64,000 nucleotides of DNA from Durusdinium trenchii. Lineage: Eukaryota; Sar; Dinophyceae; Suessiales; Symbiodiniaceae. The position numbers and the translations under genes were made by a program. Shown piece by piece: positions 1-12,718 of the stretch (its first letter is position 1; every line of letters begins with the position of its first letter). The notes under the pieces were generated by a model. The model was not told the DNA's origin. It saw nothing but the letters and a program-made list of their open reading frames with translations, and did not search any database. The stretch is taken from NCBI GenBank assembly GCA_963970005.1, contig CAXAMN010022884.1:391289-455288 (forward strand). Reading direction: 5' to 3'.

Positions 1-2340
1 CTCCTTCAGTGTACTAAGTTGGCGCGACGGGCGCGCTACATCCTCTAGCAACGAGTCAAAAGAGTCACGCCGACCCGGCCCAAAGGAACGAAGGCCCAAC
101 CCATCAGTGTTCGAGGGCGTTTTCGGCGTCACTCCGCGGAAGCCTCGCCGCGCGGTCGCACGGTGCGCCCCTCGCCGGTAGCGCAGCCCCCCTCTCCCCG
201 CAGGGGACCGACGCAGCGAGGAGCCGAGGAACCGGAGAACGTCCGTCCTCGAAGAGCCCGTTTTCTGGCCGCTTGCTTCTCGGGCTCGGGCGGCAACGCA
301 GTCTGAAAGATGTGAACAAACCGTGACGGCCTTGACGAGAAAGCACGTAAGCTAGAAAGTGTTGTGTGCGCGCATTGAGCTAACAGCCACGCAGACATGC
401 GTCACCTCAAGTGCCTGTCAATGCCGTCTGCGATTTGGTATTGTCTCGTTTTTTGTTTTTTGATGCATCCGGGTCTACACTGCCATTTTGCCGGCCAACA
501 TCCAGACGGGCATGTGGAGCGACAAGTCCAAGCCAAGCCGCCGGGGTAGGCAGAAAGCACGTCATTGAAAGTTTACTCGAAGATGCTGCGAGTTCCAAGG
601 CCAAAAAACATGAAACACCTAGTTTCTTGCCATCGTATTGTTGGGTGGACACGTCCAGTGTGGGAGAAGGGCTGTGTTGAACAACGCTGGCAACAGCTTT
701 CCCATGAGAGCTGCGTAAACATTCAAAGAAGGCAGTCCGCTAGGGCCAAAAGAGGCCATCAGAGCCAGATTTATGGCAATCGTGTTGCCTTCTGGTTTTC
801 TGATGTTTTCTGTGCTATGACTTTGTCGCAGCAAAACACCAAAAAAAATAATAACGGAATGCAGGAATCAAGCACAACCAACTTCTCTTGAACCACGCGT
901 TTCCGACGACGAGCATCAGCATTGTTGAGGAGGGTTTTTGAAAGTTGCGCACATGAACAACGCTACGCAATCTCAAGCAATTAAATTTGGAAGGCCAAGC
1001 AGCCATGACCCCAAAACTTGTTTTAAAAAATGTAAAATCGCGCCTGCTTTGGTTCAAGTCAAACTGTTTTGGTTCAAGCTTATGTGGTTCAAATGTTGGG
1101 GAGCGCTTCGATCTTTAGCACGCCGCTGTCTGCTGAGCTGAATCACTGTTTAAAAGACCCAAGCAATGAAATCAAGATCCAAACCGACAATCCCAAAACA
1201 CCAGGAAGTAAGGCATACCAACGATATGAAGATACAAACGCAGCTTCCTGAGTAGCAAGTTGGCAAGACTTGCCCGGGACTCTGAGAGAGGCTCGTTGAC
1301 AATATCAAATTCCTCATTGAGCGACGAGGAACCTGCAACAAAACGGGGAGCGCAACGCCGGACAAAAAGGCGTTGGCCCGGGCTTAGGCAGCAACGGAAA
1401 TGGTGCCACCAGCTCTAGGCAGCAAACAGTTTGGAAATCCAGGTGGCCAGATTGAAACCAGCAGAGTTGCTATCAGTGCAGCTACCATTGACCATTGCCG
1501 CACTCACAACCACGCGGGAGGAATTGAGCAGTTCGTTTAGGGACTTTGAGGCAAAAATGGCAGAATCAATTGTTTGCATGACGAGTTGCGTGAAGAAAGG
1601 AAGGTGAAACGAAACAATTGGAGAAGTTGGAGTTGTCCAAGCAACGTGTCAACACCAAAGTTGTGGAAGAACAGGTATTCACGGACCTGGACAACGAAGA
1701 AACTGCAGGAAAATAACAAAGTCAAATGCGGTTCTGTTCAGTGCGCCTGCGTTTCAACTCGCCTACACCACCACTCCGACACGACACCCGCGATGGTTTT
1801 TGCCAAGATTGACATGCCAGCCAACGCCATTAAGCACATCTGCACACACAGGTTTAACCAAAACATGGCAGACAACAAACTGTGGGCCTCGGTTGGTTGA
1901 ATATGACCACCATGAAGCTCAGAACGTGGTTGTCGGTTACCAGTGGTTCCATGTACGCCACGGCCACTGCTGATGGCATGGTGCATTGGGCTAAACACAA
2001 TGGTTTGGTCGGCGACGAAATGAAAACGGTCACGGCGGACTGTGAGGCATCGTTGGAGTAGGGATTGGTGTCAAAAAAGGGTGAATCATAGTTTATATAC
2101 TTTCCCGTGGTGGTTTACTAAAAGCAGTGGATGACATGGACGAACTGGTGAATGAATTTGTTCAGATGGACATTGTGACAAATGCTAAGCATCAGGCCTG
2201 AAGAGCGTTTTCAGGATTTCACTTGCTGAATTGGCAGGTGGTTTTTGTAATTTCTCGTGCGACAGAAACTTGGCATCCAGACTGTTCGAATATTTTCCCC
2301 ACATCACTATGCGCGGTTCTTGTTTTTCGCTCCGCATCCG
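1..2340. other. No supportable gene; AT-richer spacer
   Basis: All reading frames are short and none shows a family motif. A little local redundancy is visible near 1050-1100, where a 'ggttcaag' motif recurs, and there are homopolymer A runs near 840. I see no RNA gene or regulatory site I can support. Base composition is clearly richer in A and T than in the 10-27 kb gene block. Confidence 0.5.
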
Positions 2341-2354
2341 CCTCCTCCGCCGCC

Positions 2355-2605
2355 GCCCCTCCACTACTCATCTTACACCATTATCTTCATCTTACTGCAC
2401 TCATCTTACACCACTCATCTTACACCACTCATCTCGCACAACTCATCTTACACTCATCTTACACCACTCATCCTACACTGCTCATCTTACACCACTCATC
2501 TCACACAACTCATCTTGTACCACTCATCACATCCACTCGTCATACTCCACGCATCTCACACAACTCATCACGTCCACTCATCTTACACCACTCATCAAAT
2601 GTTCG
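2355..2605. repeat. 14-bp minisatellite (CACTCATCTTACAC)n
   Basis: The unit CACTCATCTTACAC and close variants (for example with CTCGCAC or CCTACAC endings) run in tandem for about 250 bp. Because the period is not a multiple of three, all three plus frames stay open through it. The long serine/threonine/histidine-rich open frames here are therefore repeat artefacts and not genes. Confidence 0.85.
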
Positions 2606-2609
2606 CACT

Positions 2610-2870
2610 GCACTTGGTGAACCTGGAGTGTGGCACAGCTTTGGGTGAACTTGGGGCGCAGATTTCGTGGCAGGCGCTGCGCACGGAGGATTCAGGAGGA
2701 CTGGGTGGACGCTTGGTCGCCGCTCGCTGGCCCGCGGGTGCCTGTCGTGTAAATTTCGTGGCAAGCACAGCACTTAGTGAACGTGGCAGCTGCCGCGTGC
2801 CTTTCGTGTGGCAAGCGAAGGGCACAGAGCAGGAGGAACTGCAGCACTCATCAGACACCCCTCACCACAC
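2610..2870. repeat. Diverged GC-rich satellite units
   Basis: The stretch repeats phrases such as 'cttggtgaac', 'tttcgtggca' and 'gcaagcacagcactta'. These resemble the GC-rich satellite at 29.8-30.2 kb (recurring 'gtggcaggcgcag' and 'cttggcgctc'). Similarity is partial and no clean period can be set by eye. Confidence 0.45.
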
Positions 2871-3559
2871 ACCACTGAAAACACTGCATTCATCTCACGT
2901 TTTTTCGTCCAGTATCTTTCCGTCCTTTTTTCCTTGTCAGGTTTTACATGTCTTTAATGTTTTTTACATGTTTAACATGTGGGTCGTTTTATTTGAATCC
3001 TTGGATGGGCAGTATTGTTGATGGAGTGGTGGTGGCCAACACCGTAGTGTTGGCATTGTGCGGCACTATTCCCTGCATTCTCGCATCACACAGCTGGCCT
3101 TTCATGCCTGCCAGGATAATGTGCCCGGCAATTCCGGTACGCAAACAGCAATGTCCGCGTGTTGTCCACTTACGTCCCCACAATTTGGGATGACAACGGT
3201 GTAGTTGATGAAATGTATGAGTTGTTGAACCTCCGGCTGGACAACTGTGTCCATGATGGAGGTCTTGCCATCATTGGAGACGATTTCAATGCATAGGCGC
3301 ATCCTGCCCTTGGGTTTCCTCGGACTTTCAGGGGAAGGGCTGCTTGCAACACGGGTTTCAAATCGCAATCAGGTGGGTTTCGTTGAAAAACCGCACGGAA
3401 ATTGGACTTGCAAAAAGGGGCATGGATGGTCACATCGCTGCGCGCACCCTTTTTTTGCAGATTCGCGTGTGAGGCTGAAGCATGCCAAACTAAAAAAATG
3501 AAGCATTGGCAACCGCGTTTAGGTGAGAGAAATGCAGCCAGTAGATACCAACATTGCTT

Positions 3560-3800
3560 GAATAGTCATAGATGGGGTGGCGTGGGGTGGTCTTATTATG
3601 TCATGGATGGGGTGTGGTGGAAGCCACTTGTACTTGCACACAACTTGACGCTACGTCACAGGTGGGTGGGGGTGGGGTTTCATCGACGTCACTTCCACTT
3701 GCCAACACACTTGATGCTATGTTTTCGATAGGGTGGGGGTGGCGTGGGGTTCTATTGACGTTACTTGCGTTTGCAAACATATGTGATGCTACGTCATAGA
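3560..3800. repeat. Three imperfect tandem units of about 66-86 bp
   Basis: Three successive blocks each begin with a run of GGTGGGG-type sequence. Each continues through 'gacgttacttgc' or a related phrase and 'acttgatgctatgt/tgtgatgctacgtca'. The first unit is the longest and most diverged. No coding function is indicated. Confidence 0.6.
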
Positions 3801-5550
3801 ACAAGTGGTCCCAAACATTTGAACCGTTTTGTTTAAAAAAAACGCACAAAAAACCGCATTGCGAACACATTTCGGCGTCGAAAATGCACAACGCCTGAAT
3901 AAAATGTGTTTTGTGGAAAGGTGTGCGCAAATAAGGTGGGCGTTGCCCGGGTGCAGGGTATATAAAATTGGACTTTGACAGGGTGATGAATTTATAATCT
4001 ATATATTGTGGGAGGGGTGTCCACAAATACCATGGGCAGAGTGAGGTGTTTATATTTTTTTGTGGAAGGTGCGCGCGAAAATGACGGCCTTTGGCAGGGT
4101 GAGTAGCCATATAATGGCACATATACAACTTCCGATCGAACGGACAACTCAAACCTCAACTTCCGATCCAACCAGTTGTACTTTCGCTCGGCCACGCCCT
4201 TAGTTTATTACCTTCGTGCCTTCCGTGCATTCGTGCTTTCTCGCTGTAAATTGTTCCTGCATCGGGGACCAGCCAAGTCGTGCTTCGGTGTCACACCATT
4301 ACCCCCCCCAAAAAAAAAAAAGGTTTTTGTTTGACTCAAGGCTTCATTTTGTGTATTTCTCTGGTTGACGATAAGAAGGTCACATCTGAATATTTTTCCA
4401 GCACCGAGACACATCTGCAAACACATTTGGGTTTGGCAAGAACATCGGGAGCCGTTTCGTCAATCCTATTCGTTTAGTCTGCTATCCGCAGGCCTTCCTA
4501 AAATTACCTACTTGCGGTGGTCAGGGATTTTTTTTTTTTTTTGTTGGCCTTATCTTGAAACGCTAGCCTTCAAATTTATCCACTTGGTTTGGCAGAGCCA
4601 GGGTCAGCTCTGGGAAAACATCCTGTACTGACCCTGGGTCCCAGTCAAGCCGGGTAGTATGAGCCGAGTGATTTGCTGATCGGACATTGGTGCTAACAGC
4701 TGGTCGGCGTGGTGATTTTCACACGCCGGGAGAACATTGACCATCACCTGTCGGCTGCTGCCACCGCATCCCATGCAAACAAACAAACACAATGTGTGTG
4801 ACAAAACAGTTTCGGTGTTTGTTTTTTCAATACAGTGATGACCTCTGTGGCTTTCTGTAGCGCTGGGCCACAGGCGGTACATACGGCACACACCTCAATT
4901 AAACATTCACTTCAATTTTTCGGAAGCTGGCCCGCAGTGTGGTCGGGCCACCTGCAAGTGTTCCAACCTTGGCACAACATATTGCATTTGTGGATGAATG
5001 TGTTGACGCGCTTGTGCTTCAATCTGGCATTCGTCCTTGGGCAGAAGTATATTCAAAGCATCGTGGGGAAATTGCAATGTACTTTGCCAACTTGCCAGGC
5101 AATAGGTGGGCGATTGGGGACTCTAAACTCCAAGAATTCCGCCGACTCAAACGAATGGCGCCTTGGAAGAAACTGGCGACAAACCGAAGTCAGCAATCTG
5201 GAAATTTGATATTTAAATCCTCCTTACCTACATTACGAAATGTGGCATTCGTTCCTTGCCAAAACATTATCTTTCCAAAACACATCTCACAAGTCACTTC
5301 AATGTGGGAAAATGAAGAAAGGCATGTTGACCAGTAGCGTAATGTTGGTTTCAGATAGTCTAAAAATCGTAAAAATCAGGGTTCTGGCCGGTTCCACTAT
5401 TGATGCATGAACATAGAGAGGCCCGTCTTGCGTTTTCCCAAAATGTGCTATTGTCACTCATGAGCCAATGGTGGTGACGGTTTTCGTTTTATAAATCAAA
5501 CGATGGCGATGGTGGAACGTCATGTCACGAAAGGATAAGTACATCAAGGT
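3800..5550. other. No supportable gene
   Basis: Contains two related stretches at 3.91-4.09 kb (GTGTGCGCAAAT/GTGCGCGCGAAA with TATATAA-like words), poly-A near 4310 and poly-T near 4525. A plus-strand open frame at 4939-5337 has a plausible amino-acid mix (a region around GIRPWAEVYSKHRGEIAMYF), but I recognise no family and see no splice context, so I do not call it a gene. Confidence 0.4.
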
Positions 5551-5552
5551 GT

Positions 5553-6355
5553 TTAATTACGAACTTGAAAAAGCGGGGGGGTGGTGTCGTCAACGTAAAC
5601 GACAACTCGCTCCGAGCTTGCTTTGTGCTGGCCAGGCCACCAACAAGTGAAGGCCGGGCCGCAATGCCTGGCCTGACTGCAACACAAACCTAACCTGCGT
5701 GCTGACAATGCCTTGGTACAATATGCGAAAGGCATGGCAATGACCCCACACTTCTTAGTCCCAAGAATGAGTGTTGCGGCTAGAGTACGTGCGTGCGCAA
5801 TGAAGTCGATATACCATTCACACCAAGGGCTATCGTTTTCAGGACAAACAGGCTCGCCATGAGGCCAACGCGGCAAAGTCAGTAAGGCATCAATAAACGC
5901 TTTCTCCCAGTCGATGTCAGGAAAAAGTGCATTGCCTGTAGGCATGAGAGGGTTAAGTGAAAACATATTTTCCTTGTCTTCGGTGCGTGAAAAATAATCG
6001 TTCGCTGCAGAAATCAAGAATTTGTGATAACTATGCAAACGAGCTCGTTGGTCAATGAACTTGTCTAAAATTTGCTATAAAGTCTTTGGCAACGTGTTCC
6101 CAAAAGAAGCACGGATTTTGTTGCATGGTCAACTTGGTGGTTTTGCCAACACAATTCACAAATTAGTTCTTGCAGCTTGTCCAAAGTTGCATGTGTTTTT
6201 CTTTTTTCAAAATGAACATGTGCTCCGCGATCTGCCAAGAGATCTGCAATACACTTCCGCAAGTCTTGATTGCTCCATGAGGGAGGAACAACATAACCGT
6301 TTCTTAGCTTTCCCTGATATTGGAGTCGACAAAGTTCATGCCATGAGTTTTCTCT
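5553..6355 (-). pseudogene. Degraded coding region of unknown family
   Basis: Two minus-strand frames abut. One runs from about 6355 to 6065 (segments such as LRKCIADLLADRGAHVHFEK and HATLDKLQELICELCW). The other runs from about 6060 to 5553 (NPLMPTGNALFPDIDWEKAF, PENDSPWCEWYIDFIAHART). Both have protein-like composition, and they join at a frame change near 6060-6070 with no obvious splice signal, which suggests an old frameshifted gene or transposon remnant. A plus-strand frame at 6055-6663 is also open across the same DNA, so strand choice is not certain. No domain is recognised. Confidence 0.35.
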
Positions 6356-6669
6356 TCACCACTCTTTCTCTTGGTTTGTTTTCAGGAGAGCCTGGCGATC
6401 CTGAATTGATTGCTTTGCTCGGGGTCACGACGAAGACACATGAAATCAGGACTTTGTCAGCGGCATTGAAACGAGCCCGCCTTGGAGACAAAGAGGTGAA
6501 AGACATTGGGCCTGCTTTGGGGCCCGCTGTGGGTTCTTCTGTCCAATTTGAGGCGGGAGGCGGATTCACCATGGCTACCGCATCCGTGGAAGGGCAGAAA
6601 AGACTTCTGGACATTGGTTTCTCACCGGAAACCTCTCAATTGGCAACAGCAAGGGGAGCGTGAGGCTGC

Positions 6670-9600
6670 AATCATCAGGCAGCTCGAAGGCATGCCTGCC
6701 AAAAGAACAAGCCGTGCAATGGCTTGGAGAACGTTGACGGCATGTTGAAGAAAAATTGTGGGCTGGATGAAGATGCCAAAAGCATAGAGGCAATGGTTTT
6801 TCATCCAGATTCTTTCTTTTGCTAAGGATTGTTGCAGGCGTCTTTGTTTTCTTAATCGTCCTTGCCATTCAATATGTTTTCTTTATTCGTCGCTCTAATA
6901 TGTATCTTTTCTATCTTTTCTTTCCTTTTCTACCCCCACTACTGGTTGGATAAAATTCTAGGAAATGCAATACATTAGTTCGGGATAGTTTCAATGCACC
7001 GACCCTCAAATCCCTCAAATCATGCCCAAAAAAAAACAAACGCTCCTTACTTGGGTGGATATTTTTGAGGGATAGACCCCCTGGCTAGGTTGCTGAGAGG
7101 CTGGCACACAGATATAGCCCAGGCACTGACGTCCCCAATTTTATCCACTCAGTATGGCCCCTTCTGCTCATATCCTTTTTAGGGCGAGGACGGCCACCTC
7201 CAACGGCAACGCAATGTTGCCAAAAAAAAACATCCAAAAACGTCACTTCGATCCACCCGAGGAACCTAAAACACCCCCATTTTCGTCGAAACGGCGTCGT
7301 GAGATCGACCTCGACCCCCCACAAGGTACAACAATTGGACTGGATGTAGGATCTTGATTAACAACCCCCCTCACATGAAGAGGTGATTCAATTCAAAGGG
7401 GAGAGGTTTACTGGCTTACTAATCAAGATCCGGCGCCGCCCCAGCGGGGCGTCACGGACTGTGCGCAAAAAAACGTGTTGTCGGAAGGTAGTTGGGGGCT
7501 GGGGTGGGACAATGGTGTTGATGTTACACAGTTACACGTGAAACAGCTTGTTAGAAGATTTTTGAGGGGTGGGGTCAGGTGGGGTGAGGTGGGACAATGA
7601 CGTGAATGTTAGATTTGAGGGGTTGTTCATTTGCGCAAGGCTGGTTTTAGGTAATTACGAGGTTGCTGTGATTTGCTGAATTTTACAGTTACCACTGCGT
7701 CGTTTGGTTGCCAGGATGATGGTGTCGGATGCTTCGACGGCTTTGTGTTTTTGGCTTTGTTGTTTCGTTTGTATGGTGTTAGGGAACCGCTAAGTTCATG
7801 AAAGCAAAACTGTTGGAACTCAAACAACACATAGTTGCTGAAATAAATGAAAAAATGGTTGCCAGCTATTGTCAGAAGCACGTCCCTAAGATCAATCGTT
7901 CGGTCAACCCGCTGCGGTTTTGCCAATGTGTCAGGAGCTGAAGCACGACCAGCAAAAGTCGCTCAACGAAAAGGTGAACCCCAAACACTTGAGATGTGGA
8001 ACGAGGCAAACGCCGCTCGTTTCGAAAAGAAAAGGTTTACGAAACCTGCATTTTGAACACATGTGGACCTTGAAAACGCGCGACGCGTGAGTGGTGTCGA
8101 TCCCTTGTTTATGATTGGTTATGTGAAACTTGCACATGTGTCAAAAATGTCAAAGGAATTAAATATCCACGGACGCGTGTGTCAAAGGTTTGTGCGCGTT
8201 TGCGTGACTCCACCAACGAATGGAACTTGCCGTGCCACATAGAGTAAGAACGTGCAGCTAGACAACAGGAAGTGAACCTGCAGAACCAGGTTCCCTTCAC
8301 AATTGTGGCAAATGGCCATGGACGCCCAGCCCTGAACGCAGGAATGCATTGAACTGAGAGACAGCAAACTGCATCGCCTTCTGCCGTGAACACGGACCAA
8401 ATGGAGGCCAACAGAGGCCGCATGACGGCAAAGGCGGCCACTGCCTGACCGACCAAGAGCGGGCTGTGTGCAGGGCATGCTCCGGACATAGCTCCGGGCA
8501 GGGCAGGGCGGGCATTGTGTTGTCTTTGGGGCCGCCCGTCGGCAGTGGCCAGGGAGTTTTTGGCCGGCCAGGCATCCAAAAAGATGGTGGGTGAACCCTG
8601 CAACCGAGAGTGCTTCGGGATGTGCTGTGAAGGAAGTGACAAGATGGTAGAAAACAACCAAACGTGAAACATCATGGCACACATCTCACTCCTGGTCAGG
8701 ACGAGTCAGAACCGCTGACATGAGATCAACCGCGGGGTGGGGCGAACGACAAGATGGTACACTGCAGAAAAGTCAGGGGAAGAGAAAGATGGAGAAAGAA
8801 GAGGAAGCACTGGACGCTTCCAGTCAGAACCGATTCGAAGAAAACGACGCGCTGGGCCGCTGGGCCGCTGGGCCGCTACGCTTGCACCGTTCCCCAACTG
8901 GTGAGTGCGGACGCACTGGCAGGGGACCGGTCTGTGGTTCGGTCCACCCACCCCGGTGAGTGTCCGCGGCATGTTGGAGTCCAAGGTCCGAGCAACCAAG
9001 CATCGTTGGCGCCTCGTTGTCCCAGGAGTCCATAGGAATTCTACTCTGGATGTTCGACTACCAACCAGGTCCAGTGTGTCCGTTCGTCCAAGTAGAAGGG
9101 CCGTATACAGGTCGAGACTTGATGCGGCTCGCGCCGTTCGAAAAAACCTCAGAGCAAACCCGTCACCTGGGTTCTGACGCCTTTTCCAAGCCTGACGCCT
9201 TCTTCACCGCAGTTTCCGTCTCTAATGGCTCGCGTTGTGGCCGTTGTGAGGATGAACATGCGATCGGCACGAAAGGCCACCCGACACCAACTTCGAAAGA
9301 CCTCCCCGGCCACCAGTGACAGAGGAACCCAAACCTCCAACAGATGTTTCGCACGCGACCGGTCGCCACGCTCGCCGACCGGTCGACACGGTGGAACGTC
9401 CGGTCCTGGTCGTCGGTCGGAGACGAAGAAACGACGTCTGCCGGGCAGGCCCCGCGTGGCAGCGAGAAGGAGAGATGGAGAGAAGAAGAAACAGACGAGG
9501 TCCACACGGTCCGCTTTCGTGAACCAGCGAAGTGAACCGCGCGCAGCAGCCTCTTTTGCACTACACTTAACCTGATCTGTTGCTCTTGTCGAGACCCAAA

Positions 9601-10426
9601 ACTACATGACAATGGATCCAAAGCACAGAACCACCTGCCCAACATGCTTCACTGTTCATCTTGGTCCGATGAAGGTCTCAACAAGCTGCGAATTGAAGGC
9701 AACTGATGATACTGAAAAATGGGGGGTCAGCTGCACAATAGATGGAGGTCAGGAGCTCTCTGTCTTCGCAAACCCAAAACAAAAGAACCAGCAACACGGG
9801 TATCGGAGCTCTCTTCCGCGACCTCCACGCCTTCACAAACGCGGAAAAATCCTGACCTCCACGACTGGAGCATTCGACAACTGAACAGGTGCTGCAGGCA
9901 ACAGATGCAAACTGCGACTGATCCCAGTCGACCGCCTTTAAAAAACCAAACAGGTTGCCTTCGTAGCTTGGAGGCTAGGCCGCCAGTAGCTTGGAGGCCC
10001 TAGCTACTAGAGAAACGTCACGGTGTGTCTCACCTCTGGTGGGTCCCGCGTCCCAGTTGGCAGTCTGTCGCCAGTAAAGGTGGAAGCTCCAGTGTAGCGG
10101 GGCACCACAATCGTTTCAGGCAAACACTTCAGTTGAATTGGGCAAAAGGATGCAAAAGGAATCACCCAATCGTGAATTTCATGGACAAGATTCGACCAGT
10201 TTGGGTTCACAAGTGCGGTGCCCACGCCCTCAAATCCACTCCTCGCCAACAAAATTGGGGCGTCCCGCAACGGGGGATGCAAAAGAAGCACACTTGAAAA
10301 CAACACTTGACCCATCTTGACCCAAGAACTGTTGACCGTCACCCAAGAATTTGATGCTGCTTTTGTTGATCACTCTGTTCAAAATATTGCCATTCTCGCA
10401 CACTGTGGCAAGCAAGGAGTTGATGC
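6670..10426. other. Gene-poor stretch, nothing recognised
   Basis: No exon with a recognisable motif was found on either strand. All three minus frames are open over about 8.30-8.58 kb, which is a composition effect and not evidence of coding. A 9-bp unit (cgctgggcc) is repeated three times near 8850. Short 'ggaggcc...ctag' words recur near 9970 and 10.6 kb, and again in later introns. A TIR hairpin at 7349-7431 is listed separately. Confidence 0.45.
7349..7431. repeat. Short element with 12-bp terminal inverted repeats
   Basis: GGATCTTGATTA at 7349-7360 is exactly inverted as TAATCAAGATCC at 7420-7431, giving an 83-bp hairpin-capable unit. Size and layout resemble the intron-borne TIR elements at 11.63 and 23.6 kb, but the repeat sequences differ. 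No target-site duplication is obvious. Confidence 0.6.
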
Positions 10427-12718
10427 TCACTGCAAAGTATAGTGCTTAGCCCTGATGGCCTTAAGATTCCTCAGCAGTTTGCTCGGACGCATGGAATGTG
10501 CGCTCATGGAATAGGCAACCAAAGGCTTAAACAAGGCATTCTCCCCTTGCAATCGAAGACGACCAAGCTGTTCAACCCAAAAGTCGACATGGTTGGCTAG
10601 CATAGGGTGGAGGCCACTAGCAAGTAGGGTGGAGGCCATTAGCAAGTAGGAAGATCTCCAAGCCAAGATCTCTCTGGCGCAGAGCGCGCAGAGCGCTTGT
10701 GGCCAAGCTTCGACCAATTCATACTCGACAACAGACAGGTTGTTGCCATCCTTCGCCTGCGTGCTTCGAGGGGTGATCCCAACAGGTCAAACCGTCGCCT
10801 CCCAAACGAAGAGAAGAAAGGAGAAGCAAAGGAGAAGGAGAAAGAACACGTCGTGAAAAAAAGGCCGAAGCGAAGCGAAGCGAGGGCTAAAGTCTCTCGG
10901 ATGGGCTGCTTCGCTGCTTCGCTTTCCCCGTGCGGCGCGAGGATCGAAATGCTGCTTCGGTTCGACCGCGCCTCGAACTCCAGGGGCGCATCGGCGGGCT
11001 TGAAGGCTGCCCACCTCAGCGAGGAGGTCGGGGTGGTTGGACGGGGTGCCGGGCTCAACGAGCGTTCTCACATGGTGTTGGCCTGAAAAGGACAGACTTA
11101 CTAAGGATTCGCCACCCCAAAAGACGCAGGTCAACCAAATTGGGAGTCTGTCTTGGACCACCCGAGCTTCGTCTCATGCGACCTTCGACTTGGACCGCAC
11201 AGGTCCTACCAAGGTCGTTCCAAAAAGAGGACGAGTCCGGGCGACACGTTCGGTGACACGTTCGGATGTCTATCTACCTTTAAGCTTGACACCTTTTGGG
11301 GGGCATGGAAGATAGACAGTCGTAGACATCAAAAAGACCCAGAAGAGTCCAGGAAAAAGAATGACTCATTTTTAGTACCCCGAGGTCCTGGTCGTGGTGG
11401 ATGGTGATCTTCCAGGTGGGAAGTCCAAAAAAACAGAGCCGTCTTGGAAGTTCTGGGCTATAGAACATCTGGATTCATCCCAAAGAACCACCGCTTTTTG
11501 GCCACCGAAACCATGGTCTTTTTAGGGTTTGGATGAAAACCCCTGGCCTGGAGTCCAGTCGACCATTTTAGAAGTCTAGGTGATGAAAAATTCGAAGGAA
11601 ATTCCACACTTCGGTTGCCAAACAACTCCCAAGAGAGGTTGAGAGACCTTATAGGACCCTGTAGTGATATAGGCTATAGGCCATTTCAACCTCTCTTGGT
11701 CGTCGAACTGGACTGACTCTTGGGTCAACCGTTTACCGTGACTGCACCGTCCATCTGGCCGAACGGACGAAGCGCCCGGGATCGATCCGGTGCGGGGCGA
11801 GGCGAAGCCGACGCCGAGGCACTTGTCCACCACTACGCGGATGAAGCCCTTGACCATTCGCACCGAGGTGTTCTGCATCCTGCCAGGTCTGGTCGTCTTC
11901 GGCGTGTGGCACGGCGGGGGTTCGGGTGCCGTTTTCGCTCAGTGTGATGATGAGATTGCGTGAGAAAAGTTTGAGTCTTAACTTGGAGGCCATCGCTCTT
12001 AGGCCGGAGGCCTTTTTTTTCAATCTCTGTGACCACGCCTTGCCAACCGGTCCACCGGTCCTGATGGAGGCGCCTTTCTTGCAAACGTCACACAGGTCCT
12101 TGTTCCGGAAGGACACGGTGAAGACGCCTCGACGAGAATCACTGACTGAAAAGGAGGTGCTGCGTGCTCTAAGTATGTCTCGCTTCCTTTTTGCAGGATC
12201 GGACACCTCGATCATCGGAGAAGCTCTTCGGCGCCGGTTCGAGGTGAAGTTCTCGCTTTGCGTTTTCTCGTCACGCACGCTTTGCTTTGCGCCCCAAAGA
12301 ACAAAGACATATCCAAAAAGAAGAAGCATTCAGCAGACGAACCTCCCAACAACATATCAAACAATATCTACCGACCCATCCGATCCATAAACAAGGACCG
12401 CAGCGTCACGTCTAGACGTCGCTCCACGTCTGACGTCCTCAATTTCTGTCTTCGATCAAACCGGCTTCGATGCAGCCCTGGCCTGTGTCATCGCCCACCT
12501 GTGCCTCATAGACACCTTCAGTGCCCTCCACCTGGAACCAAGCCGCAGCTCGGTTTACGAGAACAAGCCGCTCTAAGGACGGGACGGGATCTCGGGAGGT
12601 CTCTAGGTGTTCAGACGCGGCCGCGAATCGGAGGGCCCGGCCAGGTGGCCTGTTCGGCTTCCTTGGTGCACTTGACCATGCAGTTGAAGCCCTGCATGCG
12701 GAGCACCATGTAAGGCAT
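10427..12718 (-). CDS. SOSS-B/hSSB-like OB-fold single-stranded DNA-binding protein (6 exons)
   Basis: Exons are 12718-12650, 12531-12483, 12127-12061, 11879-11823, 11014-10972 and 10756-10427 (stop TGA). They total 615 nt, 204 aa, with all phases closing. Donors are GC, GC, GA, GT and GC, and every acceptor is AG|G. Motifs in order match plant/animal SOSS-B-type OB folds: VGDDTG, then SFRNKDLCDVCKKGASI, VKGFIRVVVDKW and NNLSVVEYELV near the C-terminus. Proteins of this family bind ssDNA in the nucleus and act in DNA-damage signalling. The start at ATG 12718 follows an in-frame stop with no AG between them; an upstream exon using the internal AG|GGC at about 12689 is possible. The last exon continues about 80 codons past the usual family end, so the true C-terminus may be shorter. 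The gene lies downstream of the HECT gene on the same strand. Confidence 0.85.
11629..11699. repeat. Intron-borne element with 14-bp perfect TIRs
   Basis: CCAAGAGAGGTTGA at 11629-11642 is exactly inverted as TCAACCTCTCTTGG at 11686-11699. The 71-bp unit lies inside the fourth intron of the OB-fold gene (11015-11822). Its interior contains the partly symmetric word 'tataggctatagg'. It looks like a short introner-type or MITE-type insertion; only one copy is seen in this window. Confidence 0.65.

Noticed and set aside
8109-8684. 191-codon minus frame with a hydrophobic stretch
   Set aside because: All three minus frames are open over its core and none shows a motif or splice context.
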